DNA from: Harmonia axyridis | Lineage: Eukaryota > Arthropoda > Insecta > Coleoptera > Coccinellidae | Direction of reading: 5' to 3' | Length of the DNA stretch: 64,000 nt | NCBI RefSeq assembly: GCF_914767665.1 | Contig: NC_059507.1 | Location: forward strand, 34,715,270 to 34,779,269 | Part shown: positions 32,129 through 43,108 of the stretch, in pieces | How positions within the stretch are numbered: position 1 is the stretch's first letter | Layout: each line of letters starts with the position of its first letter | Made by a program: the position numbers and the translations under genes | Notes under the pieces: generated by a model | What the model saw: only the letters and a program-made list of their open reading frames with translations | The model's database searches: none | Told to the model about the DNA's origin: nothing

Positions 32129-32929
32129 AGTATATTATTCAACGAGCGGTAATGTAGGTCATAACTCACGCAGATGAAGTTTGCAGCACGAGCCGCAGGC
32201 GAGTGCTGTAATTCATCAAGTGAGTTATGACCATTACCGCAAGTTGAATACTATACTTTATCTACGACTATATCAATAAATACTTAGAGAGAAATACAGA
32301 CTTAGAATATAGACAGAAGGAACAGGAAATAAACATATGTGCTCGATCCCGAGTACAAGAGAGATGGAAACTTAGTGTCACCAATCACAATCGAACTAGC
32401 TTCGGCTAGCTCGAATCCAGTACAGAGTACAGACATAGAACTATATTGAAAACCCTTAATAATTGCCTATAAAAATGCATTAAAATATACCAAAAAACAT
32501 TTCCTGTAAACGACGACTTAATGACCTTACTGCTACAAACTCCTTTATATTGTTTTCGGGCAAGTAATTCTGTATGGTAACATTAGCTCTTTGTCTTTTG
32601 GAAATGTATACCTATATAATATTTCATCTTCACTATCTGAATTAATCGTTTTCAGCAAAACATTCACAATAATTAGATATCAACTCAACTTGAAAAAGTC
32701 AAAATTATTAAAGTGACATTCCCTCGGACTTTCCTCCCCTCAATAACAATAATGGAATGTTCCCTTTCGGCCAATCGAATAGAAGCATAGAAAAATGGAA
32801 GCACAGATCCATATTTTCCGATTTATTATAGTGAGTTATAGTAGTGAGTTATTATAACTCACGATGTTTGTTAATAGATCCTATTAATTGCTCAAAAGCA
32901 GTTGAATAATGAATATATAATTCAATAGG
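32129..32929 (+). mobile_element. TATATTATTCAAC foldback element, copy 2
   Basis: An uninterrupted partner of 25771-26753 in the opposite orientation. Left palindrome: GGTAATGTAGGTCATAACTC...GCACGAGCCGCAGGCGAGTGC...AGTGAGTTATGACCATTACC. The right end is GTTGAATAATGAATATA. Internal blocks shared: GGTGACACTAAGTTTCC (inverted) and CGGGATCGAGCACATATG. Confidence 0.85.
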
Positions 32930-33266
32930 AGTAGATAAAAAATTTTACATTAGCCTTAGTGTGTAGGTAAATACAAAAAAATGATTATGTTACCACAGAG
33001 AGTCTACTAATACTTCTCAAATTCCACGTGAGTATAGAGGGCAGTTGTGCCAACTTAGCAACACAATTTTTTTTTTAACCAATTTCTTCCTTGAAACACG
33101 GCTAATCCCTCATCTAAGGCATCTTCTACTAGAAGGAAAACATTCTCTGCAAGCAAAGTAATGGCTATTAAATGAGTGTTATTTAGAGTTTGATGATCCA
33201 TCGACAACAACGGTTAAAACGTGGCTGAACTCTCTGGTTACCTCAATTAGGTAGTTGTTTCAGATG
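32930..33266. other. AT-rich spacer, nothing recognised
   Basis: No partner repeat or coding signature was seen between the foldback element and copy F. Confidence 0.4.
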
Positions 33267-33268
33267 TA

Positions 33269-33912
33269 AAGGGTGTTTTTTTTAGAGCTATAGAACTTTA
33301 AATTGCAATAAAACATCGATGGATTATTCGATTGACATGAATTTAATTTATCCGCAAGATAATCTTGTGGCATTACATTTTAAATATGATTTCTGGCATA
33401 TGACCGCCACGGCTGGCTCGGATGTAGTCCAATCTGGACGTCCAATTTTCGATGACTTTTTCCAACATTTGTGACCGTATATCGGCAATAACACGGCGAA
33501 TGTTGTCTTCCAAATGGTCAAGGGTTTGTGGCTCATCCGCATAAACCAATGACTTTACATAGACCCACAGAAAGTAGTCTAGCGGTGTCAAATCACAAGA
33601 TCTTGGAGGTCAATTCACAGGTCCGAAACGTGAAATTAGGCGGCCCCAAACGTGTCTTTCAATAAATCGATAGTGGCACGAGCTGTGTGACATGTTGCGC
33701 CGTCTTGTTGGAACCACAGCTCCTGGACATCATGGTTGTTCAATTCAGGAATGAAAAAGTTAGTAATCATGGTTCTATACCGATCACCATTGACTGTAAC
33801 GTTCTGGCCATCATCTTTTTTGAAGAAGTACGGACCAATGATTCCACCAGCCCATAAAGCGCACCAAACAGTCAGTTTTTCTGAATGTAACGGTGTTTCG
33901 ACATACACTTGA
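33269..33912 (-). mobile_element. DD41D deletion derivative, copy F, truncated
   Basis: The 3'-type end after TA (33267-33268) is intact (AAGGGTGTTTTTTTTAGAGC). The other side breaks at about 33912, inside the codons for NPQVYVET, so the HTH and first catalytic Asp are missing. It then runs into the inverted R-family repeat. About 6 bp near 33642 are altered, with a frame change after KDTFG. Confidence 0.9.
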
Positions 33913-34135
33913 ACATTTTGAACGACTTTTATTGTCGAGGAAGGTTGATACAATCTGTCAGAGTTTGTCATAAAGAACACCCTGTATTAGTATTCTATAA
34001 TTTGGAAACATTCCGATGAGACAAAAACACAGCTAGCCTAATCGTACCAACAGTTATAAAGAATTCAAACAAACGAGAGCGTTACATACCTCTATCCAGA
34101 ACAAGTATACCAACATGACAAACGAAAAATCCCAA
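33913..34135 (-). repeat. R-family repeat, inverted fragment
   Basis: Its reverse complement (CTTGTTCTGGATAGAGGTATG ... GACGATTAG-type block, ATTATAGAATACTAATACAG, TATCAACCTTCCTCGACAAT) matches 35728-36053, minus an internal segment of about 140 bp. It sits directly against the broken end of copy F. Confidence 0.8.
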
Positions 34136-34139
34136 CCTA

Positions 34140-34795
34140 GAATTTTAAATCTGTTCTCGGCTCAGTTTCCCAACCAATAGCGTCCCCAAAGAAAAACAAA
34201 GAAGGATCGCCTCCTCCATCCCGAAGTCACCTGGAGACGAGCCTGGACCGCAGGATATATGCAGGATATGTGCGCGGTTTGCGGAAAGCTCCCAGGAAGA
34301 AGTCAATTTCGGAATTGGGTGGCAATTTGCCTTGGAACAGCCATGCTTTGTTTCGAGAGCTCCTCTCTGCACGCAACTGCGGATCGATACCAACGCAAAA
34401 CATTTTTATTCCACGGTCTGCGGAGCCCTGGCGTCCTCGCTGTGTAGGTGACACGGCAAGGTAGGTACGTAGATGGATTTAATGACGGCCTATGTGTGTG
34501 TGTGTCTGCTAATGAGCCAGACCGGGAGAAATTCTCTCTCAGTTTCAGCTTATCCCGTTCGGGGGGTATGTGTAATTGTTCATTTTCGATGTCGCAACAA
34601 GTAATCGCCCCCTAACGTCGGACGGGAATTATTAATGAGCGTCCTATCTGGGTCGAAGGACCATTAGGAGTGACCGCTAGGTCTTCGAGGAATAGCCTCG
34701 TTATGTTTGCTGAGTTCTCGAGATGTTTTGTGTAGTTGCGTTTCAAGAGATCAGAGCTGTCGTAAAAAAGTATCCGACTTACTATCTTAGTTTCT
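34140..34795. other. no gene; GC-rich island about 34150-34720
   Basis: CpG-rich, apparently unique sequence (GCCTGGACCGCAGGATATATGC, where ATATGCAGGAT is nearly doubled), plus a GTGTGTGTGTGTGT run near 34495. Open frames overlap on both strands, a composition effect. It is framed by inverted R repeats and DD41D copies F and G. Confidence 0.4.
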
Positions 34796-34796
34796 G

Positions 34797-35725
34797 AAGG
34801 GTGTTTTTTTTCGAGGTATATAACTTTAAAATGGCATTACTGTTCAAGATGGCGACCGATTCGACAGCTGTCGAGTGATTTATTCTCAGTTTGGTTTGGC
34901 AATTTACCATGAATAGACCCACGCCTGAACAACGCTTGTAAATAGTGCAATTTTATTTCGAAAATAATGATTCTGTGCGGAATACGTATCGCGCACTACG
35001 TCCATTTTATTTTGTTTAGCGATGAAGCGCACTTCTGGTTGAATGGCTACGTCAACAAACAAAACTGCCGCATTTGGAGTGAAGCTAATCCTCAAGTGTA
35101 TGTCGAAACACCGTTACATTCAGAAAAACTGACTGTTTGGTACGCTTTATGGGCTGGTGGAATCATTGGTCCGTACTTCTTCAAAAACGATGATGGCCAG
35201 AACGTTACAGTCAATGGTGATCGGTATATAGCCATGATTACTAACTTTTTCATTCCTGAATTGAACAACCATGATGTCCAGGAGCTGTTGTTCTAACAAG
35301 ACGGCGCAACATGTCACACAGCTCGTGCCACAATCGATTTATTGAAAGACACGTTTGGTGACCGCCTAATTTCACGTTTTGGACCTGTGAATTGTCCTCC
35401 AAGATCTTGTGATTCAACACCACTAGACTACTTTCTGTGGGGCTATGTAAAGTCATTGGTCTATGCGGTTAAGCCACAAACCCTTGACCATTTGGAAGAC
35501 AACATTCGCCGTGTTATTGCCGATACACGGCCACAAATGTTGGAAAAAATCATCGAAAATTGGACGTCCAGATTGAGCCAGCCGTGGTGCTCATATGCCA
35601 GAAATCATATTTAAAATGTAATGCCACAAGATTATCTTGCGGATAAATGAAATTCATGTCAATCGAATAATCCATCGTTGTTTTATTGCAATTTGAAGTT
35701 CTATAGCTCTAAATAAAACACCCTT
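34797..35725 (+). mobile_element. DD41D deletion derivative, copy G
   Basis: A full-length copy with both ends (AAGGGTGTTTTTTTTCGAGG and ...AAATAAAACACCCTT), but flanked by TG and CA rather than TA. The catalytic frame 34967-35296 has TAA at 35294-35296 just before QDGA. A 22-bp deletion near 35576 removes LDYIRA. The same HTH/catalytic junction is present. Confidence 0.92.
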
Positions 35726-35727
35726 CA

Positions 35728-36372
35728 CTTGTTCTCGATAGAGGTATGCAACGCTGTCGTTTGTTTAAATTCTTTCCAACTGTTGATACGATTAGGTTAG
35801 CTTTGTTTTGGTCGCATCGAAGTGTTTCCACATTATAGAATAGTAATACAAAGTGTTCTTCATGACAATCTTTGACAGATGATAGCTAAACTCATTCGGA
35901 ACATTCTTTTTCCTAGGAATAATCCGAATCGTTTTCGTTTAGAAGTCACAATAATTGCAAGAAGTTCAAGTTCTTTTTTAGTCAAAGATATATTTGAACT
36001 TTAAACATTATATCAACCTTCCTCAACAATAAAAGTTGTTCGAAATGTTCATATTCGGCTTGAACGCAAGCCTCAGATCGACGAACTGAAGATTCTGTTA
36101 CTCGATGGATCATATTTGGCAGATCATATGACAAGCGGAATAAATCTATTATTTTGTGCATGTTCTTGAAGTAACCATCAGCAAAAATCTAATAGTCATA
36201 TCAAATGTTGTTTTCTTCAGTAGGCGTACTTTTGATTCAAAAATGAATAGAAATTATTTAATTCAAAAACGAATCGAACCTATGTTCATTGGAAAGAAAA
36301 GAATGTTCAGAATGAGCACAATTGATGTCTGTCAAAGTTTCTCAATAATTTTGTAGAAAACACCCTTCATAA
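35728..36372 (+). repeat. R-family repeat, longest copy
   Basis: From CTTGTTCTCGATAGAGG through AATACAAAGTGTTCTTCATG, CTTTGACAGATGATAGCTAA, GTTTAGAAGTCACAA to TTTTGTAGAAAACACCCTTC. The end blocks 'gacaaTCTTTGACAG' and 'CTGTCAAAGTTTC' are inverted, suggesting a DNA element about 520 bp long from 35850. Relatives are at 33913 (-) and 58345. Confidence 0.65.
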
Positions 36373-37299
36373 AAATATCATAATTATCATCATTTATGCT
36401 TTTCGGCTGATTAGTTCACATTAAAGGACGATTGGTCAGAAAGCAGAATATAATAAACAAAATTCAAATGGAATGAGAAAAAAGAAAAAATGATAAAAGG
36501 AAAAATTAGAAAAATAAAACAGATAGGATGTATTTCGTGGAAAAAAATTATTACCTATTAATTCTTATACGCGATGAAATACTACTAACTGGTAACAAAG
36601 GTGAAGGCTAAAATTGAAGAATAAAAGAAACACAAAATCTGAAGCACCCTTCAAAAGCAAATATTTTCAAGTTATTGAATCATAACTTATTGTGGATTCA
36701 TCTGTTTCAGAATTACCCATCAAGTTATCTCGAGTGCCTTGAGAACCGAAAACCCGTAAAAATAAACCAACAAAACTCATAATTGGCAACATCAGCCCTC
36801 TACGACCAATTTAAAAATCGTCAAAGTCGAGAAGTAACTTATTAAAACGACACAAAGTTGTTTCCCATCCCAGACCGACTAAAATAACACACATGTCACA
36901 GCTTTTGACAAGCTCTACCTGCTGGTCGCAAGAGGTTTTGAATAGTTTCTAATTACTTCACAAATACATAAGACAACAATGACGATAAAGTAAATATAGA
37001 CGTAAAGGATTTGAGGCTGCAGTAGATCAACATATGTTCGAGTGTTATCTGGTGTTGTGATTGATCTTGAAATAGGAGAAATTGACTATCATAACCAATC
37101 TTCTAAATGGAAAAAAAATCTAGGACAGATTGTGACCAATCATTATTGAACTGATTGAAAAAAACTTGCGTAGTCATACAATGAATCGAAATATATGAAG
37201 CAATTTGTATGAGAAAAGTACAAAAATAACTTTTTAAGACAGCAAACGTGTATAAAATAAACTTACATTTAGAATAAAGACCAAATTTTCATTTCAATA
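36373..37299. other. AT-rich, nothing recognised
   Basis: A-rich strand at 36470-36640 (GAATGAGAAAAAAGAAAAAA). No partner repeat and no recognisable coding sequence. Confidence 0.4.
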
Positions 37300-38440
37300 T
37301 AATGCTTGAACATTATTTGTGGAATACAATATCATTTATATGTATGTCCTCCGCGTGATCTCTTACTGGACTCGATCCTTATGGGATAACTTTCGATGAT
37401 TTGCTGGTACATTTGGGGCAATATCTAAGCAATAACTTGACGGATGTTGATTTTCAGATCGTCAATATTCTGAGAATTATCGACTTGAAGATTCATTGCA
37501 TAAACTCACCAAAAAAAAAAAAAAAACAAAGGTAAAAATCACGAGATCTTGGTGGCCAATTCACATCGTCTAAACGAGAAATTACAAGTCCTAGGAATGT
37601 TTCTTGCAATGAAGCCAAAACTGGTCTTGTGTGACCTGTTACACCATCTTGCTGGAACCATATATCTTCTAAATCCATATCATCAATTTCATGCCAAAAA
37701 TATCGGTATTTTTTTGGTTATAGCGATGAGAGTTGATGGTTTGAAGGACAACTTCTTCATTTTCAAAGAAATACTGGCCAATCCTTCCACCTGACCAAAT
37801 TGCACAACATATAGTGTCTTTTTGTGGATGTAATGGTCTCTTAGCAATAACATGAGGATTTTCACTGTTCCATATGCGACAATTTTGTTTGTTCACATAG
37901 TCACTGAAAAATTTGCTTTGTCGCTGAAGAAAATTCAATGCGAAAAATGTCTTCTAAACGTTGTTGTTCAAGCACCTAAGCAGCATATGTTCTAAGCATT
38001 CCATGGTCAGCTGGCTTTAGTTCTTGTGTCAACTGAACCTTATGAGGATGCATATGTAGATCCACATGCAAAATACGTCATAGCGTGCCGTAGAGAAGGC
38101 CCAAATGTTGTGCGCACTGAAGAAAGGATAAATTTGAACCTTTTTCAACACTTTCACTCTCAGCAGCTATATTTACCATCGAGAGTACCTTAAGACATCA
38201 GTAACAGATCCAGTCTCTTCGAATTTCATCACTTGTACGCTTATAAAGACGATTTTGTCTATCATAATCAAACTGTAGAACACGAAACGTACTCACTATA
38301 GAATCTTTTTTTTCACAACTTTCACATGATCAGCAGTAAATCAACGACTCATATTGTTAAATGGAAAATCTTCAACTAACCGGTTGAAGTTTCGGATAAC
38401 AGTTCTGTTTGACATATGTCATTGAAACAGCGCTGTGAAA
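37300..38440 (-). pseudogene. full-length but decayed DD41D-related transposon, linker retained
   Basis: From right to left the minus strand shows linker (LSFLQCAQHLGLLYGTL, HKVQLTQELKPADH), then YVNKQNCRIWNSENPHVIAK and RPLHPQKDTICCAIWSGGRI, then LEDIWFQQDGVTGHTRP, VNWPPRSRDF and C-terminal IRQVIA...PQMYQQIIES, KRSRGGH. The first Asp lies in degraded text (ATK instead of FSDEAHF), the second is kept, and the third is destroyed around a T15 tract at 37509-37524. It carries the segment absent in copies A-J. Confidence 0.8.
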
Positions 38441-39338
38441 TCTAGAACAGATTTTTTTTTTTTTGTGATCATTTTCATTGCTGATTCAATATATATCATT
38501 GTTCTTTTGTCATTATTGTCTCACTATATTTTGGTTTTCCTTTTTTTATTCATACTGTTTCATTATATATATATGTATCTATATATTTTTGTTTTGCAAT
38601 TAAGTTAATTAAGCAATTAAGCACACTTTGAGTTTACAAATAGTGGATACTGTGTTGGGTGGTCATCACCTGTATGTATTCCTGTTTATATAAATAAATA
38701 AATAAACACGACATGGAAAACCCAGTATTCATAAATATACCACCATGGAAGGGATTCCACCTTCCAGTGGAAGCCAACAATTTTATAAAATACATGAAAA
38801 CTCATATGAGGGGTTGAAATATCAAGATCACAACCTCCAAAAACACCCTCGTTCAATTTCCCGAAGACGTACGGGGGAAAATCAATAAGTAGAATTAACT
38901 TTGGTAGCGAGGGTGAGGGACGGGGTGGTTTATTAAAATTTTCAATTATATTTATTCGAATTTAACGTCTTCTGCCGATGCTGCGGGCTGTAGAGAAAGA
39001 CCCAATCTCGAATTCTCCGAATTCCGCCGCACTTAATTCTGACCTCCCCGCACACCAAGTCCGGGGGTTTTGGGGGTTGATAAGAAGCTGTTGGGGCCTC
39101 AATTAGGAGCAAAACGAGGGGATCGATGGCATTCCATCGCTCCATCTGACGGTCTAGCGTGCAGATCCGTTTATCTCGTCGATTTATCGATTTCTCTCCC
39201 TGATTTTTTTTTAAATTGCCGATGTGGGAGGCGGCGAATCGAAGTATTAGAGTCCCTAACCCATTTTTATCGGTTAAAAAGTAATAAGCTCTGCTTGTGA
39301 TGTAAAATTTGAGTGAACTTCTCCATGACATTTTATTG
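38441..39338. other. no gene; possible LINE tail at 38640-38706; GC-rich island about 38810-39250
   Basis: CACCTGTATGTATTCCTG then TTTATATAAATAAATAAATA resembles a jockey-class 3' end. The island beyond contains GAAGACGTACGGGGGAAAATC and GTCCGGGGGTTTTGGGGGTTG. The 148-aa minus frame at 38942-39388 spans the island and a transposon end and is not a gene. Confidence 0.35.
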
Positions 39339-39340
39339 TA

Positions 39341-40240
39341 AAGGGTGTTTTTTTTAGAGCTATAGAACTTTAAATTGCAATTAAACAACGATGGATCATT
39401 CGATTGACATGAATTTTATTTATCCGCAGGATAATCTTGTGGCATTACATTTTATATATGATTTCTGGCATATGACCGCCACGGCTGGCTCGGATGTAGT
39501 CCAATCTGGACGTCCAATTTTCGAATAACACGGCGAATGTTGTCTTCCAAATGGTCAAGGGTTTGTGGCTTATCCGCATAGACCAATGACGTTACATAGC
39601 TCCACAGAAAGTAGTCTAGCGGTGTCAAATCACAAGATCTTGGAGGCCAATTCACAGATCCAAAACGTGAAATTAGGCGGTCACCAAACGTGTCTTTCAA
39701 TAAATCGATTGTGGCACGAGCTGTGTGACATGTTGCGCCTTCTTGTTGGAACCACAGCTCCTGGACATCATGGTTGTTCAATTCAGGAATGAAAAAGTTA
39801 GTAATCATGGCTATATACCGATCACCATTGACTGTAACGTTCTGGCCATCATCGTTTTTGAAGAAGTACGGACCAATGATTCCACCAGCTCATTAAGCGC
39901 ACCAAACAGTCAGTTTTTCTGGATGTAACGGTGTTTCGATATACACTTGAGGATTAGCTTCACTGCAAATGCGGTAGTTTTGTTTGTTGACGTAGCCATT
40001 CAACCAGAAGTGCGCTTCATCGCCAAACAAAATAAAATGGACGTAGTGCGCGATACGTATATCGCACAAAACCATTATTTTCGAAATGAAATTGCACTAT
40101 TTGCAAGCGTTGTTCAGGCGTGAGTCTATTCATGATGAATTGCCAAAACAAACTGAGAATAAATCACTTGACAGCTGTTAAATCGGTCACCATCAGTAAT
40201 GCCAACTTAAAGTTCTTTACCTCGAAAAAAAAACACCCGT
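39341..40240 (-). mobile_element. DD41D deletion derivative, copy H
   Basis: A 900-bp full-length reverse copy with TA on both sides (39339-39340 and 40241-40242) and both terminal repeats. A 50-bp deletion near 39522 removes ADIRPQMLEKVIE and shifts frame. A stop lies in the Trp/Ala region near 39894 (CTCATTAAG). The HTH start is at 40134 (minus). All catalytic Asp codons remain. Confidence 0.93.
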
Positions 40241-40370
40241 TATATTGCTTATTACTGTTAAACGAAGAAAATCAAAAGAATATAATGCATTATGGTTCAT
40301 GTTTCATTTTTTCGGTGGCTTGGTGACTTGTGGCATCGTCTATTGGGGACCACATGTTAGTTATATCCAT

Positions 40371-40954
40371 AGAGTAATAAAAATAGATAGAGGGAGTATA
40401 CGCAATTTTTACATGTCCCCAACATGGTTAGATTACGTTGTCGGATTGTGATATATATTCAAATCTACAATTTTACTATATCATTATGAATGTATATTAT
40501 ATTGAATGAAATATACTAATTTGAGTGATTCCCGATTAAATATGCAAATTTGAATATTTGAAATCCGATATTTTTCCTAATTGTCGAATTTATAACAAGC
40601 AGAATATTTATTATTTTCTGTATCTACCTGCTGAAATCAAAGGTTTGTCAACTTTTGCGCTCCTAGTGTCATCAGAAGTTTCACGTCGTTTGACGGGCTT
40701 GAAGTTTGTTTTCTGAATTTCTGATATATTTAGGTATTCATCTCAATATATTTTGAGTTAATATGAAACGTGTATTCACTATGGGACCTAAGATGTGGTT
40801 TCTTTTTGAAGAAACCAGCGAATTGTTTGAAAAATATCGTATCACTGATATGTTTTCATTTTGCGCACCTTATGTCAAATTTGATAGTTCATGTTCATGT
40901 AATTCACTTACTGAAAATGACATATGCTCCCTCTATCTAGTTTACTACTCTGAG
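40371..40954 (-). mobile_element. AGAGTAAT-family MITE, complete, with 11-bp flanking direct repeat
   Basis: The left terminus is AGAGTAATAAAAATAGATAG and the right is CTCCCTCTATCTAGTTTACTACTCT. Direct repeats GTTATATCCAT occur at 40360-40370 and 40955-40965. If this is the target duplication, the length would fit Mutator-like mobilisation (8-11 bp), but the sequence gives no transposase. Confidence 0.88.
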
Positions 40955-40965
40955 GTTATATCCAT

Positions 40966-41960
40966 ACCATCAATATTACCAAAAAATTGAGTTTCAAACA
41001 TATCCCGATTGCGTAATCCTTTCGCATTTTCAGTTTCTTGCTGTGTTTGTTCGAGAGTTTATGACTGGATGCACTGACTTCATCACTGATCCATCATCAA
41101 TGTGTCAAACCTTATCGTTTAAGACCACTCCTGGCCCAAAATTGTAAATAACAATATGTCACAGCATGAAGAAATATTTGGTGCTAGACCATCCCAATAT
41201 CCCCAGAAACATCGGATGTTATTCAAGACCCCGAACGATCGACGCAAAAAAAACCCCAAACACCGTCAACAGCCATCGTTGCAGGATCCCACTCGACACC
41301 CCGAGACAAAAGCCACCCATTCGCAGCTCATGGCTGATGCGATAGCACAATAAAGTCGACCATGATGTGTTTTCACACCTTGTCTAACCCTTTTTAACGA
41401 GGTGGGGCCTGCACGGATTCACACCTCGCCTCACGGCTCTCTAGACTTTTTCACATTAGCACACACATCGTGCACAATACGCCAGCAACGTCCCGTCCTG
41501 CTGCATTCTTGCAGGAAACGCGACACCACAAGCAAGCCATCGAGGCAGGCCGAGGTGTACGTCTTCCTCATTCACACCTACGTCACTGCCGAGTGGGTCC
41601 TTCAGTCATATTAGCGTGCTGGATGATGATGTGTGTGTGAGAGCAGATATCGGATTCAGCATATTTTGCAGCCTATTGTCTCTCTATGTTCTTTGGTCTT
41701 TTCGCATCCACTTACACGCTCGTTCCCGGTGTTTTGAGGTGGCGATTGGGCTTGTTGAGACTCGATTGAAGAGGCAGTTTTCGAAGAAACGCGAGGAGAG
41801 GTTGGGTTCTGAACAACTTGGAAGAGTGTTACCAGATTATCTTTTTTATCGAACTGTTTCAGTCGTTACTATTTGGTAATTGATCATGATTAAAACACGT
41901 TTTTTACTTTCTGACTGGTTTCAGAGTAGAATATATTTTAGGAGAAATCAATTTCATTTC
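40966..41960. other. no gene recognised; unusual composition at 41190-41610
   Basis: Bases 41190-41610 are GC-balanced and rich in CACC/GACACC words (CACTCGACACCCCGAGAC, CATCGAGGCAGGCC), unlike the surroundings. Frames 41156-41353 and 41402-41614 are open but match nothing. It may be an exotic repeat or a regulatory island. Confidence 0.35.
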
Positions 41961-41964
41961 AAAG

Positions 41965-42080
41965 AGGAAGGTATGTCTTCAATGATGGAAAACGGTATCA
42001 GACAAATGACAGTCACCTCTACGGTTGCTGCACCATATCCCTCTCATGAAATTTTCCATGACCAATTCGCACATTTGCAG
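41965..42080 (-). pseudogene. DD41D-related relic, C-terminal scrap
   Basis: The reverse complement matches 22470-22580: TACAGCTGCAAATGTGCGAA, TTGGTCATGGAAAATTTCAT, then AGCAACCGTAGAGGTGACTG. This is the QPQMCELVxENFxKR C-terminal helix of the relic family. Only about 115 bp remain, and a LINE-like (ATT)n tail follows at 42085. Confidence 0.65.
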
Positions 42081-42083
42081 CTG

Positions 42084-42120
42084 TATAAATAAAGGTCTTT
42101 ATAATTATTATTATTATTAT
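42084..42120 (+). repeat. LINE-type tail with (ATT)n
   Basis: AATAAAGGTCTTTATA then six ATT units, similar to 20700-20757. The remaining stretch to 42298 is unrecognised. Confidence 0.45.
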
Positions 42121-42298
42121 CCTCGATAACTTCACTAATTTCATCTTCAAAATCTTGACAGTGCCCAGAATGCGGTATATTCAATAAGAAACCCCTTATT
42201 GGAAAACTCTTTATACATGGTGTTTCCAAATTAGAATAAACCTTGGAGGACGTGTTAATATGACTCATTTGCTGTCGTTTGTGCCCATAGAGTCTTAT

Positions 42299-42568
42299 AC
42301 AGGGTGGGCAAATAAGCGAGGTAAGCGGCTATATCTCAGGGTCCACTCATCGTAGAGACTTGCGGTAAAAAATTTTACCACTAAAGTGTACAAGAGAACA
42401 CACTGGAAATTGTTTTGAAGTTCATATCTGTACCGCTAGGGGGCGTAATAGCTACCGTCCAGTAGAAAAATGAATTTTACTCGAAAATGTTTCATATGAA
42501 GTTGAAGAAAAAATATTATCACTGTAATCCTTGGAAAATTCTCTATCTTTTTGAATTGTCACTTACAG
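42299..42568 (+). repeat. CAGGGTGGGCAAAT repeat, copy 2
   Basis: Nearly identical to 4427-4672, including CAGGGTGGGCAAATAAGCGA and CTAGGGGGCGTAATAGCTA, with about 40 bp more after TTTTAC. It stops abruptly where the truncated DD41D copy I starts. Confidence 0.8.
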
Positions 42569-42570
42569 TT

Positions 42571-43106
42571 ACGTTACAGTCAATGGTGATCGGTATAGAG
42601 CCATGATTACTAACTTTTTCATTCCTGAATTGAACAACCGTGATGTCCAGGAGCTGTGGTTCCAACAAGACGGCGCAACATGTCACACAGCTCGTGCCAC
42701 AATCGATTTATTGAAAGACACGTTTGGTGACCGCCTAATTTCACGTTTTGGACCTGTGAATTGGCCTCCAAGATCTTGTGATTTAACACCGCTAGACTAC
42801 TTTCTGTGGGGATATGTAAAGTCATTGGTCTATGCGGATAAGCCACAAACCCTTGACCATTTGGAAGACAACATTCGCCTTGTTATTGCCGATATACGGC
42901 CACAAATGTTGGAAAAAGTCATCGAAAATTGGACGTCCAGATTGGACTACATCCGAGCCAGCCGTGGCGGTCATATGCCAGAAATCATATTTGAAATGTA
43001 ATGCCACAAGATTAACTTGCGGATAAATAAAATTCATGTCAATCGAATAATCCATCGTTGTTTTATTGCAATTTAAAGTTCTATAGCTCTAAAAAAAAAC
43101 AGCCTT
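42571..43106 (+). mobile_element. DD41D derivative, copy I, 5'-truncated
   Basis: It begins inside the codons for NVTVNGDRYRAM and keeps the whole 3' half to the terminus (AAAAAAACAGCCTT, TA at 43107-43108). The frame from 42603 to 43001 is open to the natural end (IIFEM) and retains the second and third catalytic Asp. The HTH and first Asp are absent. The left break coincides with the end of the neighbouring repeat. Confidence 0.92.
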
Positions 43107-43108
43107 TA

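Noticed and set aside
38942..39388. 148-aa minus-strand protein
   Set aside because: It runs from a transposon terminus into a GC island. The first residues are the DD41D end (KFYSSKKNT), so it is a chance fusion.
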